64,000 nt of DNA, from positions 80,441,953 to 80,505,952 of the forward strand of contig NC_090729.1 of the NCBI RefSeq assembly GCF_036898095.1, in the 5' to 3' direction. The position numbers and the translations under genes were made by a program. This document shows positions 43,263 through 53,660 of this stretch, in pieces. The notes under the pieces are model-generated. The model was given only the letters and a program-made list of their open reading frames with translations, made no database searches and was not told where the DNA came from. The DNA is from Palaemon carinicauda (Eukaryota; Arthropoda; Malacostraca; Decapoda; Palaemonidae). How positions within the stretch are numbered: the stretch's first letter is position 1; every line of letters begins with the position of its first letter.

Positions 43263-44567
43263 TGGGTTCAAGTAATTTCATTATTATATAATTATGAATT
43301 GGTAATACTTGTCGAACCTTTTGATGTTTTAGTTTTAAGTTAGCGTGGTTTTTTTTTTTGTATATTTAAGCTATTTCTTAGTTTGATGAACTCTGTATGG
43401 GAGTCTTATGACTTTGCAGTTTTGGTTTGTTTACTACCTTCTCCCCCCCCCCCCGGTATTGGTGAACCACTGAAGTGCCTTATTAACGATCGTTGTTTTT
43501 CTCTCATATGACCTATGTTGACTCGAGTGGAAGGCTTGATCGTAAGGGTGGTGATACGTGACAGAGTTAGTTCGAGTTCCTCCTCACAGCCTGACGGTTT
43601 GCCACTTAATTTCTGGTCACTTCTGGATTTCTTTCATCATGGCTTCTTTATTCCTTTGCTGCCTTGTGTGTGGTTGCTGATGTTTGTCAGCCGCGGCATT
43701 CATCAGCCATGCCCCTTCCTTCATTCGTCGGAAAAACTTTGAACGAGTTGGACCGTATCTACTGAGAATGGTGCAGTTTGTGGCGTGCGAGATCCGTTGA
43801 CGTCCCGGATTCGCGAAGGCTACCACCCTTTGTGTTCCCGTGGTATTTTGGATTGCCTGCAGGCATTGTGGCTTAACCCAGTTGAATTGCTCATCTGCGT
43901 CAGTGAGATCTTGGAACTCGTGGAGACAAGTAGGGCTGCTTTCTAAAGATATGAGATATTTTTATAGCTATTTACGACGATCGTGGATCGCTGAGTACCT
44001 GTTGATGTGCACGTCCCTGTTTGCAGTACGGTCGTCTGGACCTTGTATGGCCTGATGAGACAGTCCACTTAGCCTCTTGTGGTTATTCCTTTGCATCAAT
44101 CTGTAAGATTATTTTTTGATATTCATTGTTTATTAACTTGAGTTAAGTTTAGCATTTAAATTAGTTTGTGTTAGGTAGGAATAATATTAAGTTTCCCATT
44201 TATTTTCTCTTTCTACCTTCTACCTAAATTAGGTTATTAGGTTAGATTTTTTGGCCAGTAATTTGGAAGGTACTTGCCTGGAGTGTCACATTTAGAATTT
44301 CCTATTTCTTATCTTAGGGTTTAATTTAGTTGTAGGTGATCTTTTAAAGATTTTAAGGTTGGTTTTCCCTTTATTTGTACATTCATTTATTTTGGTTATC
44401 ATCGTTACCAACCCTTACCATCTTTTTTTTGTGTAAATAAATATTGTAACTTTTGTTGAGGTGTTTATTCTTTTGCTCCTAAGTTGCTGTGTTACATTTT
44501 TACCGACCGCAAATTCTGAGTAGAGATAAGAACCCTTGAAATTACTGCCGTAAATAAGGTTGTAACA
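43263..44567 (+). repeat. 5' LTR of the Gmr1-like element
   Basis: About 1.3 kb. Shared with 50074-50923 along its first 850 bases, e.g. GAACCACTGAAGTGCC, TTAACGATC, GATCGTGGATCGCTGAGTAC and CTCTTGTGGTTATTCC. I place the right end at TGTAACA (44561-44567) just before the putative primer-binding site. The remaining 450 bases have no partner in the window because the 3' LTR is interrupted. Confidence 0.75.
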
Positions 44568-44570
44568 ATC

Positions 44571-44586
44571 TGGCGACCGTGACAAG
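44571..44586 (+). promoter_or_regulatory. Putative primer-binding site
   Basis: TGGCGACCGTGACAAG, four bases after the inferred LTR end. The TGGCGACC start and the position fit a tRNA primer site of gypsy-type elements. The tRNA was not identified. Confidence 0.6.
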
Positions 44587-44791
44587 ATTTGCGCTCAGGT
44601 GTACATAGTAATTGGGACTTTGGAACACTCCTCAGTGGTTGTTATAGTATTTATTTTTCAAATACCTTTCCCTTCTACCACTTTGGATAATTTGGAAGAC
44701 TGGATTTAGTCTTGCAGAGTTCTTAGGGTCTGCCGACTCTATTAGGCATATACCAATACTAGGTAATGAATATCTGGTTAATAGGTCTAGA

Positions 44792-46055
44792 TTGTTGGGT
44801 ATTCCGTTTAAAATGACGGATACAAAGAGGAAGTCACTAATAATGGTAAAGAACGGTGTTATGCAAGGTTCGGAAGAGGCTGAAAGGTTAGTTGGGGAAA
44901 ATATTAGTGATAGAGGTAGTGAATTAGGAAATGATGATAGGGTAATTGCAGATGATAATGGCATTAGTGGTGGTGCAGGTTTTTCGTTATTTGATTATCC
45001 TCCTCAGACTGGAGTCATTTATGAAGGTCCAGCCAATTTGCTGCCAAGGGGAAATATAACCACAAACCCTTTCTTGACTGAAGAGAATTTAGGGCCAGTA
45101 GTTCTTACAGTACCAGTAAATTCTGATTCAAAGGAAATTCAGGAATATGACTTAATTTGTAAAAGGATAGAGCTGTTGAAATTGGAACATGTGGATAACA
45201 AGAGGGTGAGGAGGCATGAGCTAGAGATGGCCAACCTTAATTTGGAAATGGCTAGGTTACAGGGGGCTCCTAACCAATTTAGTACCCCATGAGGTAGTCA
45301 GCCCGATAGGTTTAATATTGGGGCTGCATTAAAGTTGGTCACCATTTTTTATGAAAGAGATGTTCCAGAATTCTTCAAAGCCTTTGAGAGGGTGTCTGCA
45401 CGGTTGTCTTGGCCACCAGAGATGTGGACAGTGCTGATTCAGTGTAAATTGGTAGGCTAGGCAATCTGGGTATATAATGCCTTGGAGAAAGGGATAGCCA
45501 GGGATTATAACAAGGTAAAGGTACTAATTTTAAAAGCCTATGATTTGGTCCCTGAGGCATAGAGGTTAAAGGTTAGGAATTTTAATAAACATCCTTCCTT
45601 ATCGTATGTAGAATTTGCCAGGTTCAAGGAGGAACAGTTTGACGACTGGTTGAAAAGTCGTCATGCTTTTGGAGGAGTTTAAGAAATCTTGCTCCAAAGA
45701 ACTAAGAATTTATTTGGAAGAAGTAAAGGTCACTAATTTAGGTAAGGCAGCTCAAGTGGCTGACGAATTTGTCTTGACCCATAGAACAGGTTCAGGAAAT
45801 TTCGCCAGCAAGGCTATAGGTAATAATGTAGTAGAGTCAGTGTATTTTCATAAAGGAATTAGAGGTCATAATAATAAGCCTAAGAATTCTGTGGCTCAGA
45901 ATAATTTCCCTGCTAGTAAGAATGGAAAATTCACGAGTAAACCTGGTACTCGTGTATTTTCCAATGAAGGTAGTTCTGGAACGAGAAGTATTAATATGAA
46001 GACTGGTTTCTGGTGTAACAAACCCGATCATTTCCAAGCTCAGTATCACGCCTGA
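44792..46055 (+). pseudogene. Gmr1-like gag with SCAN-like capsid segment
   Basis: A first open piece (44792-45292) ends in a coiled-coil-like stretch (RRHELEMANLNLEMARLQG). Beyond a TGA the frame continues: FNIGAALKLVTIFYERDVPE, FFKAFERVSARLSWPPEMW, a TAG, then LKVRNFNKHPSLSYVEFARF. After a frame change near 45660 it continues with LLEEFKKSCSKELRIYLEEV and AAQVADEFVLTHR. This last part has the pattern of the capsid C-terminal domain from which vertebrate SCAN domains are thought to derive (Gmr1-like gag). The zinc knuckle near 46010-46050 is degenerate (WCNKPDHFQAQYHA). At least three stops and one frameshift prevent expression. Confidence 0.7.
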
Positions 46056-46179
46056 ACAAATTATCTTCAAAGAAATAATCCTGTGCCTTTAATGCCAAGT
46101 GCATTTCCTGATGCAACTACCCATAATTGGTAGTGGTAGTGGTGGTAATTGTACGCCCGGAGTTGGAAATATTAATCCA

Positions 46180-46735
46180 CAGGAATGACTAAGATATGAT
46201 AAATACGTATGGCCTGGTAAAGAAGTATATAATTCCGTCATTATTGATGTTAAGTTTTTGAGAGATACAAGGTCTGCTTGGTCGTTAGTGCTGAAAAAAG
46301 TAATTTGAAAGGTTTGGTGAAGTATTCCGGGAACTTTATTGTTCTGGGAGGCTTCCCAAACAAAATAGTTTCGGCTCTTTTAGCAGAGGTAATGTTGTCA
46401 TTCCCTGGGTATTATGAAAAGAGAGAGTTGGCCGTTGTCAAGAGTCTTCCTATAGCTGGTATTGAGGGCATATTAGGAAATGATATGATTAATAGTGATG
46501 GCCAGGAATTATTTCCAATATTATCAATCAATAAGTGTCCAGTGGCAGTTACCACTAGAGCTGCAGCAAAAGCTGCAGACTTATTAAATGATGATGAAGA
46601 GTTAAATTTGAGTAGTTCAGAGGTAGACGTAGATGTAGGAAGACCCGGGTCAGTAGTAAGTAGTGTAGTAAGTAGTAATAATGTAATTCTCAATTGGGAT
46701 CGAGCAGCTTATATTGAAGCCCAGAAAAGAGTTTA
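46180..46735 (+). pseudogene. Retropepsin-type protease region
   Basis: VIIDVKFLRDTRSAWSLVL (about 46236-46290) occupies the aspartic protease active-site position, with DTR in place of DTG. It is followed by VVKSLPIAGIEGILGNDMI, the usual flap-to-C-terminal pattern (ILGxD). An open frame runs 46278-46736, in a different frame from the active-site segment. The frame then shifts into integrase near 46720. With the Gly replaced, the enzyme would be inactive even if the frame were intact. Confidence 0.65.
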
Positions 46736-47930
46736 ATTTTAATTTGGGTGATACTTCTGACTTGACAAAGCATCGATTCTGGGTAAAAAGGGGCATATTA
46801 TATAGGGTGATTCGTCCCTTGGCTGCTAATGATCCCCAAATGTCCCATATTGAGCAAATAGTGGTGCCTTCTCAGTTTCAGAGACAAATGTTAAATTCAT
46901 CTCATGATGATTCATTCTCTGGTCATTTTGGTGTCTGGAAGAAATTCCGTAGGTTGGCTAAATGTTTTTGGTGGCCAGGAATGAAATCATCAGTAAAACA
47001 ATATGTGAAAGAATGTCCAGTGTGCCAAGTGGTAGGTAAACCTAATTAGACAATTGTAAAGGCACCTTTATATCCCATACCAGCTATTGGCAAGCCATTT
47101 AATGAGCTAGTAGTTGATGTATTAGGCCCTCTGCCTAAAACTAAAACAGGTTTTATCTATTTACTGACTGTGATGGATCGGGCATCACGATTTCCCGAAG
47201 CCATTCCCATGAAGAAAATCACATCTAAAGCTGTATTTGACCAGTTGGTAATTTTCTTTTCGAGGCATGGAATCCCTCATAAGATACAAACTGATTGAGG
47301 AACTAATTTTACTAGTAAGGAATTTCGAAGTAAGTGTGCAGATCTGGCCCTTCTGCACACTACTAGTGTTCCTTACTATGCAGAGAGTCAGGGAGTGGTG
47401 GATAGATTCCATCAAACTCTCAAATCAATTTTAAGGAGCTTTTGCTATGAGCATGGAGAGTAATGGGATAAGGGTCTTCCTTTTGCTCTCTTTGCTCTTA
47501 GGAGTCATCCAAATTCATCCACGGGCGTGGCTCCTTTTGAGTTAGTCTTTGGACATAGAATATGGGGCCCTTTAGAAATTTTATATGAAGTTTTGGAATA
47601 TGATCAAATAAAGGAGACGAACGTGGGTGAATTTGTTGACAACCTTAGAGGAAAACTTTCTAGTGCCTGGAAGTTTGCTAGAGAAAATTTAGCTAGCTCT
47701 CAGGCTACTATGAAGATTAAGTATGACAAGAAAACTCGAGCACGGTCATATAAGCCTGGGGAATTAGTTTTGGTGTTGTGTACTGATTCGGATAACTTCC
47801 TTGAACCAGGGTATAAGGGGCCTTGGAAGGTGTTGAGGAAGTTATCCGATCTTAATTATGAAATAAAAGCTCCCGGGACCAAACGAAAGTGTCGAATTTT
47901 TTTGCATTAACAGACTGAAACCTTGTCTCT
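46714..47930 (+). pseudogene. Gypsy-type integrase located before RT
   Basis: An N-terminal HHCC zinc-binding module is seen: SSHDDSFSGHFGVWKKFRRL, then CFWWPGMKSS and ECPVCQVVGKPN (about 46890-47046). The core has ELVVDVLGPLPKTKTG (first Asp), IQTD before a TGA near 47295 (second Asp), and SQGVVDRFHQTLKS, where the usual catalytic Glu is Asp. The C-terminal part has GYKGPWKVLRKLSDLNYEIK and a broken end at 47900 (a T-run frameshift before INRLKP). Further stops: TAG at 47047 and TAA near 47461. Its position ahead of RT is the key oddity of this element. Confidence 0.8.
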
Positions 47931-48985
47931 AGTAGATCTGATCCTTTGGAAACCGGGTATGAATTGGTTTCTTTGGTGGCAGAGGTGCTTCCTGATGGGT
48001 CTAAGGAAATGATTAATCAAGTACCTTCAGATGCTCTATCCAAGAATGTGCAATGTTTGGTTGGGTTAGATGAGCATCTGAAGCATCTTGATCTAAATCA
48101 AAGAAGGGAAATGGAAGGTTTAATTCATTCTTTTTCAGATATGGCTAGAGACCATCCCAGATTGACTAGTTTGATTAAACATGAAGTTGTAGTTGGAGAA
48201 GTTTCACCAATTAAATAAAGCCCTTATAGACTAAATCCCACTAAAATGGATATAGTCAATAAGAAAATAGAATATATGTTGAAGCATGATTTAATACTAC
48301 CTTCTGTTAGTCCTTGGAGCTCCCCTATAGTATTGGTAAAAAAATCTGATGGACAGTATCGGATGTGTGTGGACTATCGAAAAGTTAATACGCATACTAA
48401 AAATTATTCCTTTCCTCTTCCTAGAATTGATGACTGCATAGACCATATTGGTTCAGCAAAATAAATCACAAAATTAGATTTGCTCAAGGGCTACTGGAGA
48501 GTTCCTTTGTCAAATCGAGCAAGAGAAATTTCAGCATTTGTTACTCCATTCACCTTGTATGAATGCAAGGTCATGCATTTTGAGATGAGGAATGCTGCTT
48601 ATACTTTTCAAAGATTAATGGACCGTGTGGTCTGTGGATTAGAAGGTACTGAGATTTACATAGATGGTCTTGTTGTCCACAGTAATGATTGGAAAACTCA
48701 TTTATTCAGGCTATGTAATGTTTTTGAAGCTCTCTGTGCTACGGGTTTAGTCATTAACCTCGCTAAAGGCGAATTTGGTAAGGCTAAAGTTGTGTATCTG
48801 GGTCATGAGGTTGGTCTGGCTCATATAGCCTCAAAACAGGCTAATGTCGAGGGTATAACTAATCTAAAGAGACCGTGCAATGTCTGAAAAGTTCGAAAGG
48901 TGCTGGGTATGATGGGCTATAATAGAAGGTTCGTTAGGAACTTTTCTGAAATTGTTCGTCCCTTGAATGATCTTTTGCAAAAAAT
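47931..48985 (+). pseudogene. Gypsy-type reverse transcriptase following integrase
   Basis: Blocks: RREMEGLIHSFSDMARDHPR (spacer typical before RT), SPWSSPIVLVKKSDGQYRMC, VDYRKVNTHTKNYSFPLPRI, LLKGYWRVPLSNRAREISAF, MRNAAYTFQRLMDRVVCGL, then YIDGLVVHS (48657-48683), where the second Asp of YxDD is Gly. Then comes VYLGHEVG (about 48791-48815). Stops at 48216-48218 and 48462-48464 and a TGA after 48880 interrupt it. The sequence style is clearly Ty3/gypsy and not copia. Confidence 0.82.
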
Positions 48986-49459
48986 AAGAAATCAATTTGG
49001 ACTATCGAGTGTGAAGAAGCATTCATTAAAATTAAAACTATTCTTATGACTAAACCTATATTAATTTCTCCGAATTTTCAAGCTCCCTTTATAATTGCTG
49101 TTGACGCTAGTGATGTAGGCATTGGAGGCGTTCTCTTTCAAAAGGGTGAGGACAAGGAGGTGTACCCAATATCCTACTACAGCAAAAAGTTGTTAACGTC
49201 AGAGCGTAAGTATTCAACTACTGAGAAAGAGGCTCTCGCCCTGGTCCGTTCCATATATCATTTTAAACCATACTTAACTAATCTTTCTTTTCCAGTGGAG
49301 GTATGGACGGATCATAATCCGTTAGTGTTTATTGAATGGATGAAAGGATCTAACCAAAGAATTTTACGCTGGGCCTTGCAACTGCAAGAGCTCAACTTGG
49401 TAATTAAACATATTAAAGAATCTGATAATAAGATCCCGGACACCTTGTCTAGGATGTAA
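48986..49459 (+). pseudogene. Gypsy-type RNase H, C-terminal domain of pol
   Basis: An open frame from 49046: FIIAVDASDVGIGGVLFQ (first catalytic Asp), YPISYYSKKLLTSERKYSTT with EKEALALVRSIYHFKPYL (Glu), VEVWTDHNPLVFIEWM (Asp), LRWALQLQELNLVIKHIK and DNKIPDTLSRM at the end. The stop after DTLSRM closes pol. A frameshift just upstream (about 48985) separates it from RT. In standard gypsy elements integrase would follow here; instead non-coding sequence leads to the 3' LTR. Confidence 0.85.
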
Positions 49460-50058
49460 AGTGTTTATTTTTTGTTGGTCTTTTCCTGCCTCTTTTGCCC
49501 TGCTCGTTTCTCTTTGTGTTCATTTAGAGTGAAAGCAAGTGCTAACTTTATGGTTGGTTCCAACGTTGTTCGGTTATTTCGTTTATTTATATGATATATT
49601 TTTTTGCCAGTGTTGTTTTTAGTTTAAGTATTAGCTGTAAGAAATATTCAGTTCTATATTGGTCATAGTTTCTTATTAGGTGATAGGTAGCTCTTTGTGC
49701 CATTTGAAAAGACTTTAATTTTTAGCAAGAACTTTTGGAATTTCAGAACTTTATCATTTTCTGTGATTTAGTACATTTTGTTCTTGGCTTTAGAATTATG
49801 TTTGATTTTTTTCATTTTTTCCTGGCTTTGTATTTAATTAGACTGTTTATATATTGGTATGTTTAATTAAGGTATATTTAATGCAGACCTTTTTATATCA
49901 GGATGCGTAATGCACAATTGTGTGCTTTATTAGATAATCCTATGCATGTTTACAATAAGGTTATCTTTACTTTTGAGATTGATGCTATTTTAAGATTTAA
50001 TTGATTCTTTAGCTTGTATAAAAGAAAAGTTTTACTCTATTTGATAAATATTTTTTTG
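49460..50058 (+). other. 3' untranslated region of the Gmr1-like element
   Basis: About 600 bases, T-rich, without coding signal or a second integrase. Confidence 0.6.
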
Positions 50059-50073
50059 TAGGGGGAGAAAGGT
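50059..50073 (+). promoter_or_regulatory. Polypurine tract of the Gmr1-like element
   Basis: GTAGGGGGAGAAAGG directly before the 3' LTR start. Confidence 0.65.
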
Positions 50074-50923
50074 ATTAGATTAAAGTAAATTCATTATAAT
50101 TTAATTATAATTTGTTATTACTTGTCCAACTTTTCATCTTGTTTTAGTTTTAAGTTTATTAATAAGCTAGCGTCGTTTTTCGTATATTCAAGCTTTTTCT
50201 TAGTTTGATAAACTCTGTAAGGGAGTCATATGACTTCACAGTTTTGCTTTGTTTACCACCTTCTCCCCCGGTACTATTGAACCACTGAAGTGCCTTATTA
50301 ACGATCTCTGTTTTTCTCTCCTATGAGCTGTGTTGACTCGAGTGGAAGGTTTGATTGAAGGGTGGTGATACTTGACAAAGGGAGTTCGAGTTCCTCCTCA
50401 TAGCCTGATGCTTTACCACTCAATTTTTGGTTACTTATGGAGTTTTGGGTTCACGGCTTCTTTATTCCTTCGCTGCCTTGTGTGTGGTCACTGGTGTTTG
50501 TCACCTACAGCATTCATCAGCCATTCCCCTTCCTTCGTTCGTCAGAAGAATTTTGGACGAGTTGGCCCGTATCTACTGAGAACGGCACAGTTTGTGGAGT
50601 GCGAGATCCGTTGACGTCCCAGAATCTCGGAGGCTACCACCCTTAGTGTTCCCGTGGAATTTTGGATTGCCTGTAGGTATTGTAGCTTGACCCAGTGGAC
50701 CTGCTCATCAGCATCACTGAGTTCTTGGAACTTGTGGAGATAAGTAGGGCGGCTTTCTACAGGTACGAGATATATTCATAGCTATTAACAACGATCGTGG
50801 ATCGCTGAGTACCTGTAGATGTGCACATCCCTGTTTGCAGTACTTTCCTCAGGAACTTGTATGGCCTGATGAGACAATCCACTAAGCCTCTTGTGGTTAT
50901 TCCTTCATATCAATTTGTAAGAA
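50074..50923 (+). repeat. 3' LTR of the Gmr1-like element, truncated by a DIRS insertion
   Basis: Matches 43263-44112 with scattered differences, then ends abruptly at CAATTTGTAAG where the DIRS terminus (GGATTTTGAGCGAAGCG) begins. The remaining 450 bases of LTR are not seen again in the window. Confidence 0.8.
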
Positions 50924-51125
50924 TGGATTTTGAGCGAAGCGAAAAATCTATTTTTGGGTGAGATAGCCATGGCGTCCTGATGAAAGGTTCCTTTTTGGTA
51001 GCTTCCTTGGGTAAATAACTACTAGATATTCCCAGAGAATTTAACCACAGGTTATCACAGAATTCTAACTTCTGGAGCGAGTATCCTAAAGGTTTCCCTT
51101 TAAGACATCGTATAACAAATATAAA

Positions 51126-51265
51126 GGAATAACCACAAGAGACTTCGTGGATTGTCTCATCAGGCCATACAAGTTCCAGAGGATAGTACTGCAAACAGGG
51201 ATGTGCACATCTACAGGTACTCAGCGATCCACGATCGTTGTTAATAGCTATGAATATATCTCGTA
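51126..51265 (-). repeat. Gmr1-like LTR fragment inside the DIRS ITR (copy 2)
   Basis: Reverse complement of 50764-50904 with a few differences (e.g. CAGTACTATCC against CAGTACTTTCC). It sits inside the DIRS terminal repeat, between typical ITR sequence and TCTGTATTAACGCGCC. Its partner in copy 3 is 59351-59490. Confidence 0.8.
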
Positions 51266-51522
51266 TCTGTATTAACGCGCCACATAGCTATCTGCACCCC
51301 ACATAGAGTTAACACTTCGATGTGGAGGAGCGGAGAATAGCTGGGGAGCCGTTCCACAGCTAATCTCGTCCGTGGCTACTTTTGGTACTCGAAACGTAAA
51401 CAAACGGGCGCCATTGCTAAATAATGTCACGTCCGTCCTCATCCTGAAGCCAGTTGCTTGCCGATCACCATGATACAGCAGGACAGGGTGGGACCTGAAA
51501 GGCTGGACGAAGTAGCAGGGAG

Positions 51523-51619
51523 GGTTCATCAGGACGCCATGGCTATATCACCCAAAAATAGATTTTTCGCTTCGCTCAAAATCCGTTTTTTGGGCTCAAG
51601 CCATGCGTCCTGATGGAAG
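51523..51619 (-). repeat. Internal complementary region of DIRS copy 2
   Basis: CATCAGGACGCCATGGCTAT through ATAGATTTTTCGCTTCGC and CCGTTTTTTGGGCTCAAGCC to CGTCCTGATGGAAG: both termini joined, as in copy 1. 51620-52433 between it and the recombinase is non-coding. Confidence 0.8.
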
Positions 51620-52433
51620 AATACCAGAGAATCGATGTATCGTGGTAGATTTTCCCCTTGTAGTGTAAGTGCCGAGGGCTTTGAATAGAGTAAGCATGGT
51701 AATCTTGATAGAGGTTCCGTGGGGCTGAAACTTCCTGCCCCCCTTGGCAGAGAAGTCCCAACGGACCATGCTGAGGATCAAAGTGGTTCTTGAAGGGCTA
51801 CCCACCTTGCGGGGAGAACGTGAAGAACTCGGAGACAAGACAGAATGGTTGATATTCATATAGGAACATTCTCAATGACAGACAAGTGGTGGTTAGGCAC
51901 TGTATATTGTGAAAAGAGAACGGTCTGGTCTCGAAGGTATAGCGCAAGTAAGTATTCAGTTAGGAATATTACATAGCATAGGTGAGTATATAATATGGAT
52001 TGAACCAATTATCTTCATCATTTTTATAAAGAAAAAAAAGGGAGGGGATAATGAAACTATGAGCGGATTGAGACGCACAAGTAATAAAATAAAAATTTTA
52101 TTTCACAATTGCAGAATATGGTAAATAAATGCAATAAGGGATGTAAAAGTAATTTACAATAAACTATAATGTACATAGTAATGAAAGACTTCGCTCTTGA
52201 ATCTGAAAGAAAATTTCAAATTATTAGAAGGCACAGGTTCCAGAGGAACATCAGTCTTTAATAAGGAAAAACACATCATGCTCTAGGCATGCGGCACTCA
52301 TGTGACGACTATGACATTTCACCTTGGGAAAGAACAGTCTATGAAAAACACCAAGTGTCTCTGAATTCACTACGTATCACACAAGGGTCAACATAGGCAC
52401 CCGAGGAGTTAGAGTCCCAAGTAACTCACTGTT

Positions 52434-53660
52434 CTATGCAGAGTTAGGTGCAGGTTTCATAACACTACCTGCGGCTACCACAAAATGTTTGACTTCATGC
52501 ACTTGTTTCGCGTAATGCTTGAAGAAAACACACGAGGATTTCCAGCCTGTGAAACTCTTGAGGCTTTCGAAATTCATGCTCTGAAAGAAATTCAGAGACG
52601 ATGCGACTTTTCTAGGATCATGACCTGCGGGTGTACTGTCAGGATCCGCTCTGCGAATGAAGTAGGTGATTTTCGCTCTTAGTTGTTTCAGTGACAGGTC
52701 GCTACCCGATGTTTCTCCTTTGAAGAGTTGGCCTCCATCAAAGTCAGAAGTTCTACGAAGATAGACCTTGAGGCTCTCTACTGGACATAGAGAGGCATCT
52801 TCTTTCAGGGGGCAGATTCTCCAAGGGCCCCATCTTTTGGTGGGTAGTTTGTTTTTAGCGAGAAACGTCGGATCCGGGAAGAGGGTAAGGTCTCCTGAGT
52901 CTGTAAACAGAATGTGACCCTCGTCCCTTGATAATGCCACTATTTCGCTGACTTGGGCTCCTGAGGCAAGAGCAAGAAGAAATATAACCTTTTGAGTCAG
53001 ATCCTTGAGAGGGCACGAATCGTTGTCCAAATTGGAGGGAAAATGGAGCACCTTGTCCAGGGACCAGGAGATAGGTTTTGGTAGGGGTGCTGGGTGTAGA
53101 CGAGCACATGCCTTCGGCAGTTTATTGAAGATGTCGCTGGGCAGATCAATCTGGAAGGCGTACAGTAGTGGTCTAGTCAAGGCCGATTTACAAGTAGAAA
53201 TCGTGTTGGCTGCTGAGCCCTGTCCATGAAGGTGAATGAAGAAGGACATGCAAAAATCGATGGTGATTTCCGTAGGATTTTTCGCCTTGACGAATGAGAC
53301 CAATTTTCTCCAGGATGATTCGTATTGCCGTCGTGTGGATTCGGTCTTGTATTCCTCGAGGAAGTCTAGACTTTTCTTCGAGATCCAAAACCTTTTCTTC
53401 ACGGCTAGGGAGAGAAAATCATGTGATGAAAGTCCCTGACTTTCGATGATGAAGTGAAGACAGTCGACTTCTGTACTTTCTAAGAGAGAACCTTGCCCGG
53501 GAGAGGGATCAGCGTGGGTTGTAGCTCCAGGACTAGGGGGTACCAGTTGCTCCGGGGCCACTTGGGAGCCACTAGGGCCGCTGTTCCTTTGAAGGTTCTC
53601 AGTTTGGAGAGGACTTTTAGCAGAAGGTTGGTGGGAGGGAACAGGTAGATCCTGGACCAT
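52434..53660 (-). CDS. DIRS1-like tyrosine recombinase, copy 2, catalytic Arg replaced
   Basis: About 408 codons from the conserved ATG (QMVQDL). The fold blocks match copy 1: ESTRRQYESSWRKLVSFVKA, HGQGSAANTISTCKSALTRP, AGHDPRKVASSLNFF (HxxR intact) and FFKHYAKQ (Tyr intact). The first catalytic Arg of the ASGARVSE motif is Gln here (codon CAA at 52953-52955). That Arg stabilises the transition state in the family, so integration activity is doubtful. The frame is otherwise fully open. It lies downstream of RT-RNase H with a short overlap and is in the same frame as Gag. Confidence 0.85.
   Translation of the reverse strand: MVQDLPVPSHQPSAKSPLQTENLQRNSGPSGSQVAPEQLVPPSPGATTHADPSPGQGSLLESTEVDCLHFIIESQGLSSHDFLSLAVKKRFWISKKSLDFLEEYKTESTRRQYESSWRKLVSFVKAKNPTEITIDFCMSFFIHLHGQGSAANTISTCKSALTRPLLYAFQIDLPSDIFNKLPKACARLHPAPLPKPISWSLDKVLHFPSNLDNDSCPLKDLTQKVIFLLALASGAQVSEIVALSRDEGHILFTDSGDLTLFPDPTFLAKNKLPTKRWGPWRICPLKEDASLCPVESLKVYLRRTSDFDGGQLFKGETSGSDLSLKQLRAKITYFIRRADPDSTPAGHDPRKVASSLNFFQSMNFESLKSFTGWKSSCVFFKHYAKQVHEVKHFVVAAGSVMKPAPNSA

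Larger units (their letters stand above)
43263..50923 (+). mobile_element. Gmr1-like LTR retrotransposon (gag-PR-INT-RT-RH order), decayed
   Basis: Bounded by a 5' LTR (43263-44567) and the first 850 bases of a 3' LTR (50074-50923), which is cut off by a DIRS insertion. Internal domains in order are gag, protease, integrase, RT and RNase H. This is the Ty1/copia order, but the RT, RNase H and integrase are of Ty3/gypsy type. That combination defines the Gmr1 clade, described first from deuterostomes. One LTR pair encloses all the domains, and integrase passes into RT without an intervening terminus, which argues against two adjacent elements. Many stops and frame changes mean it is inactive. 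Confidence 0.8.
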
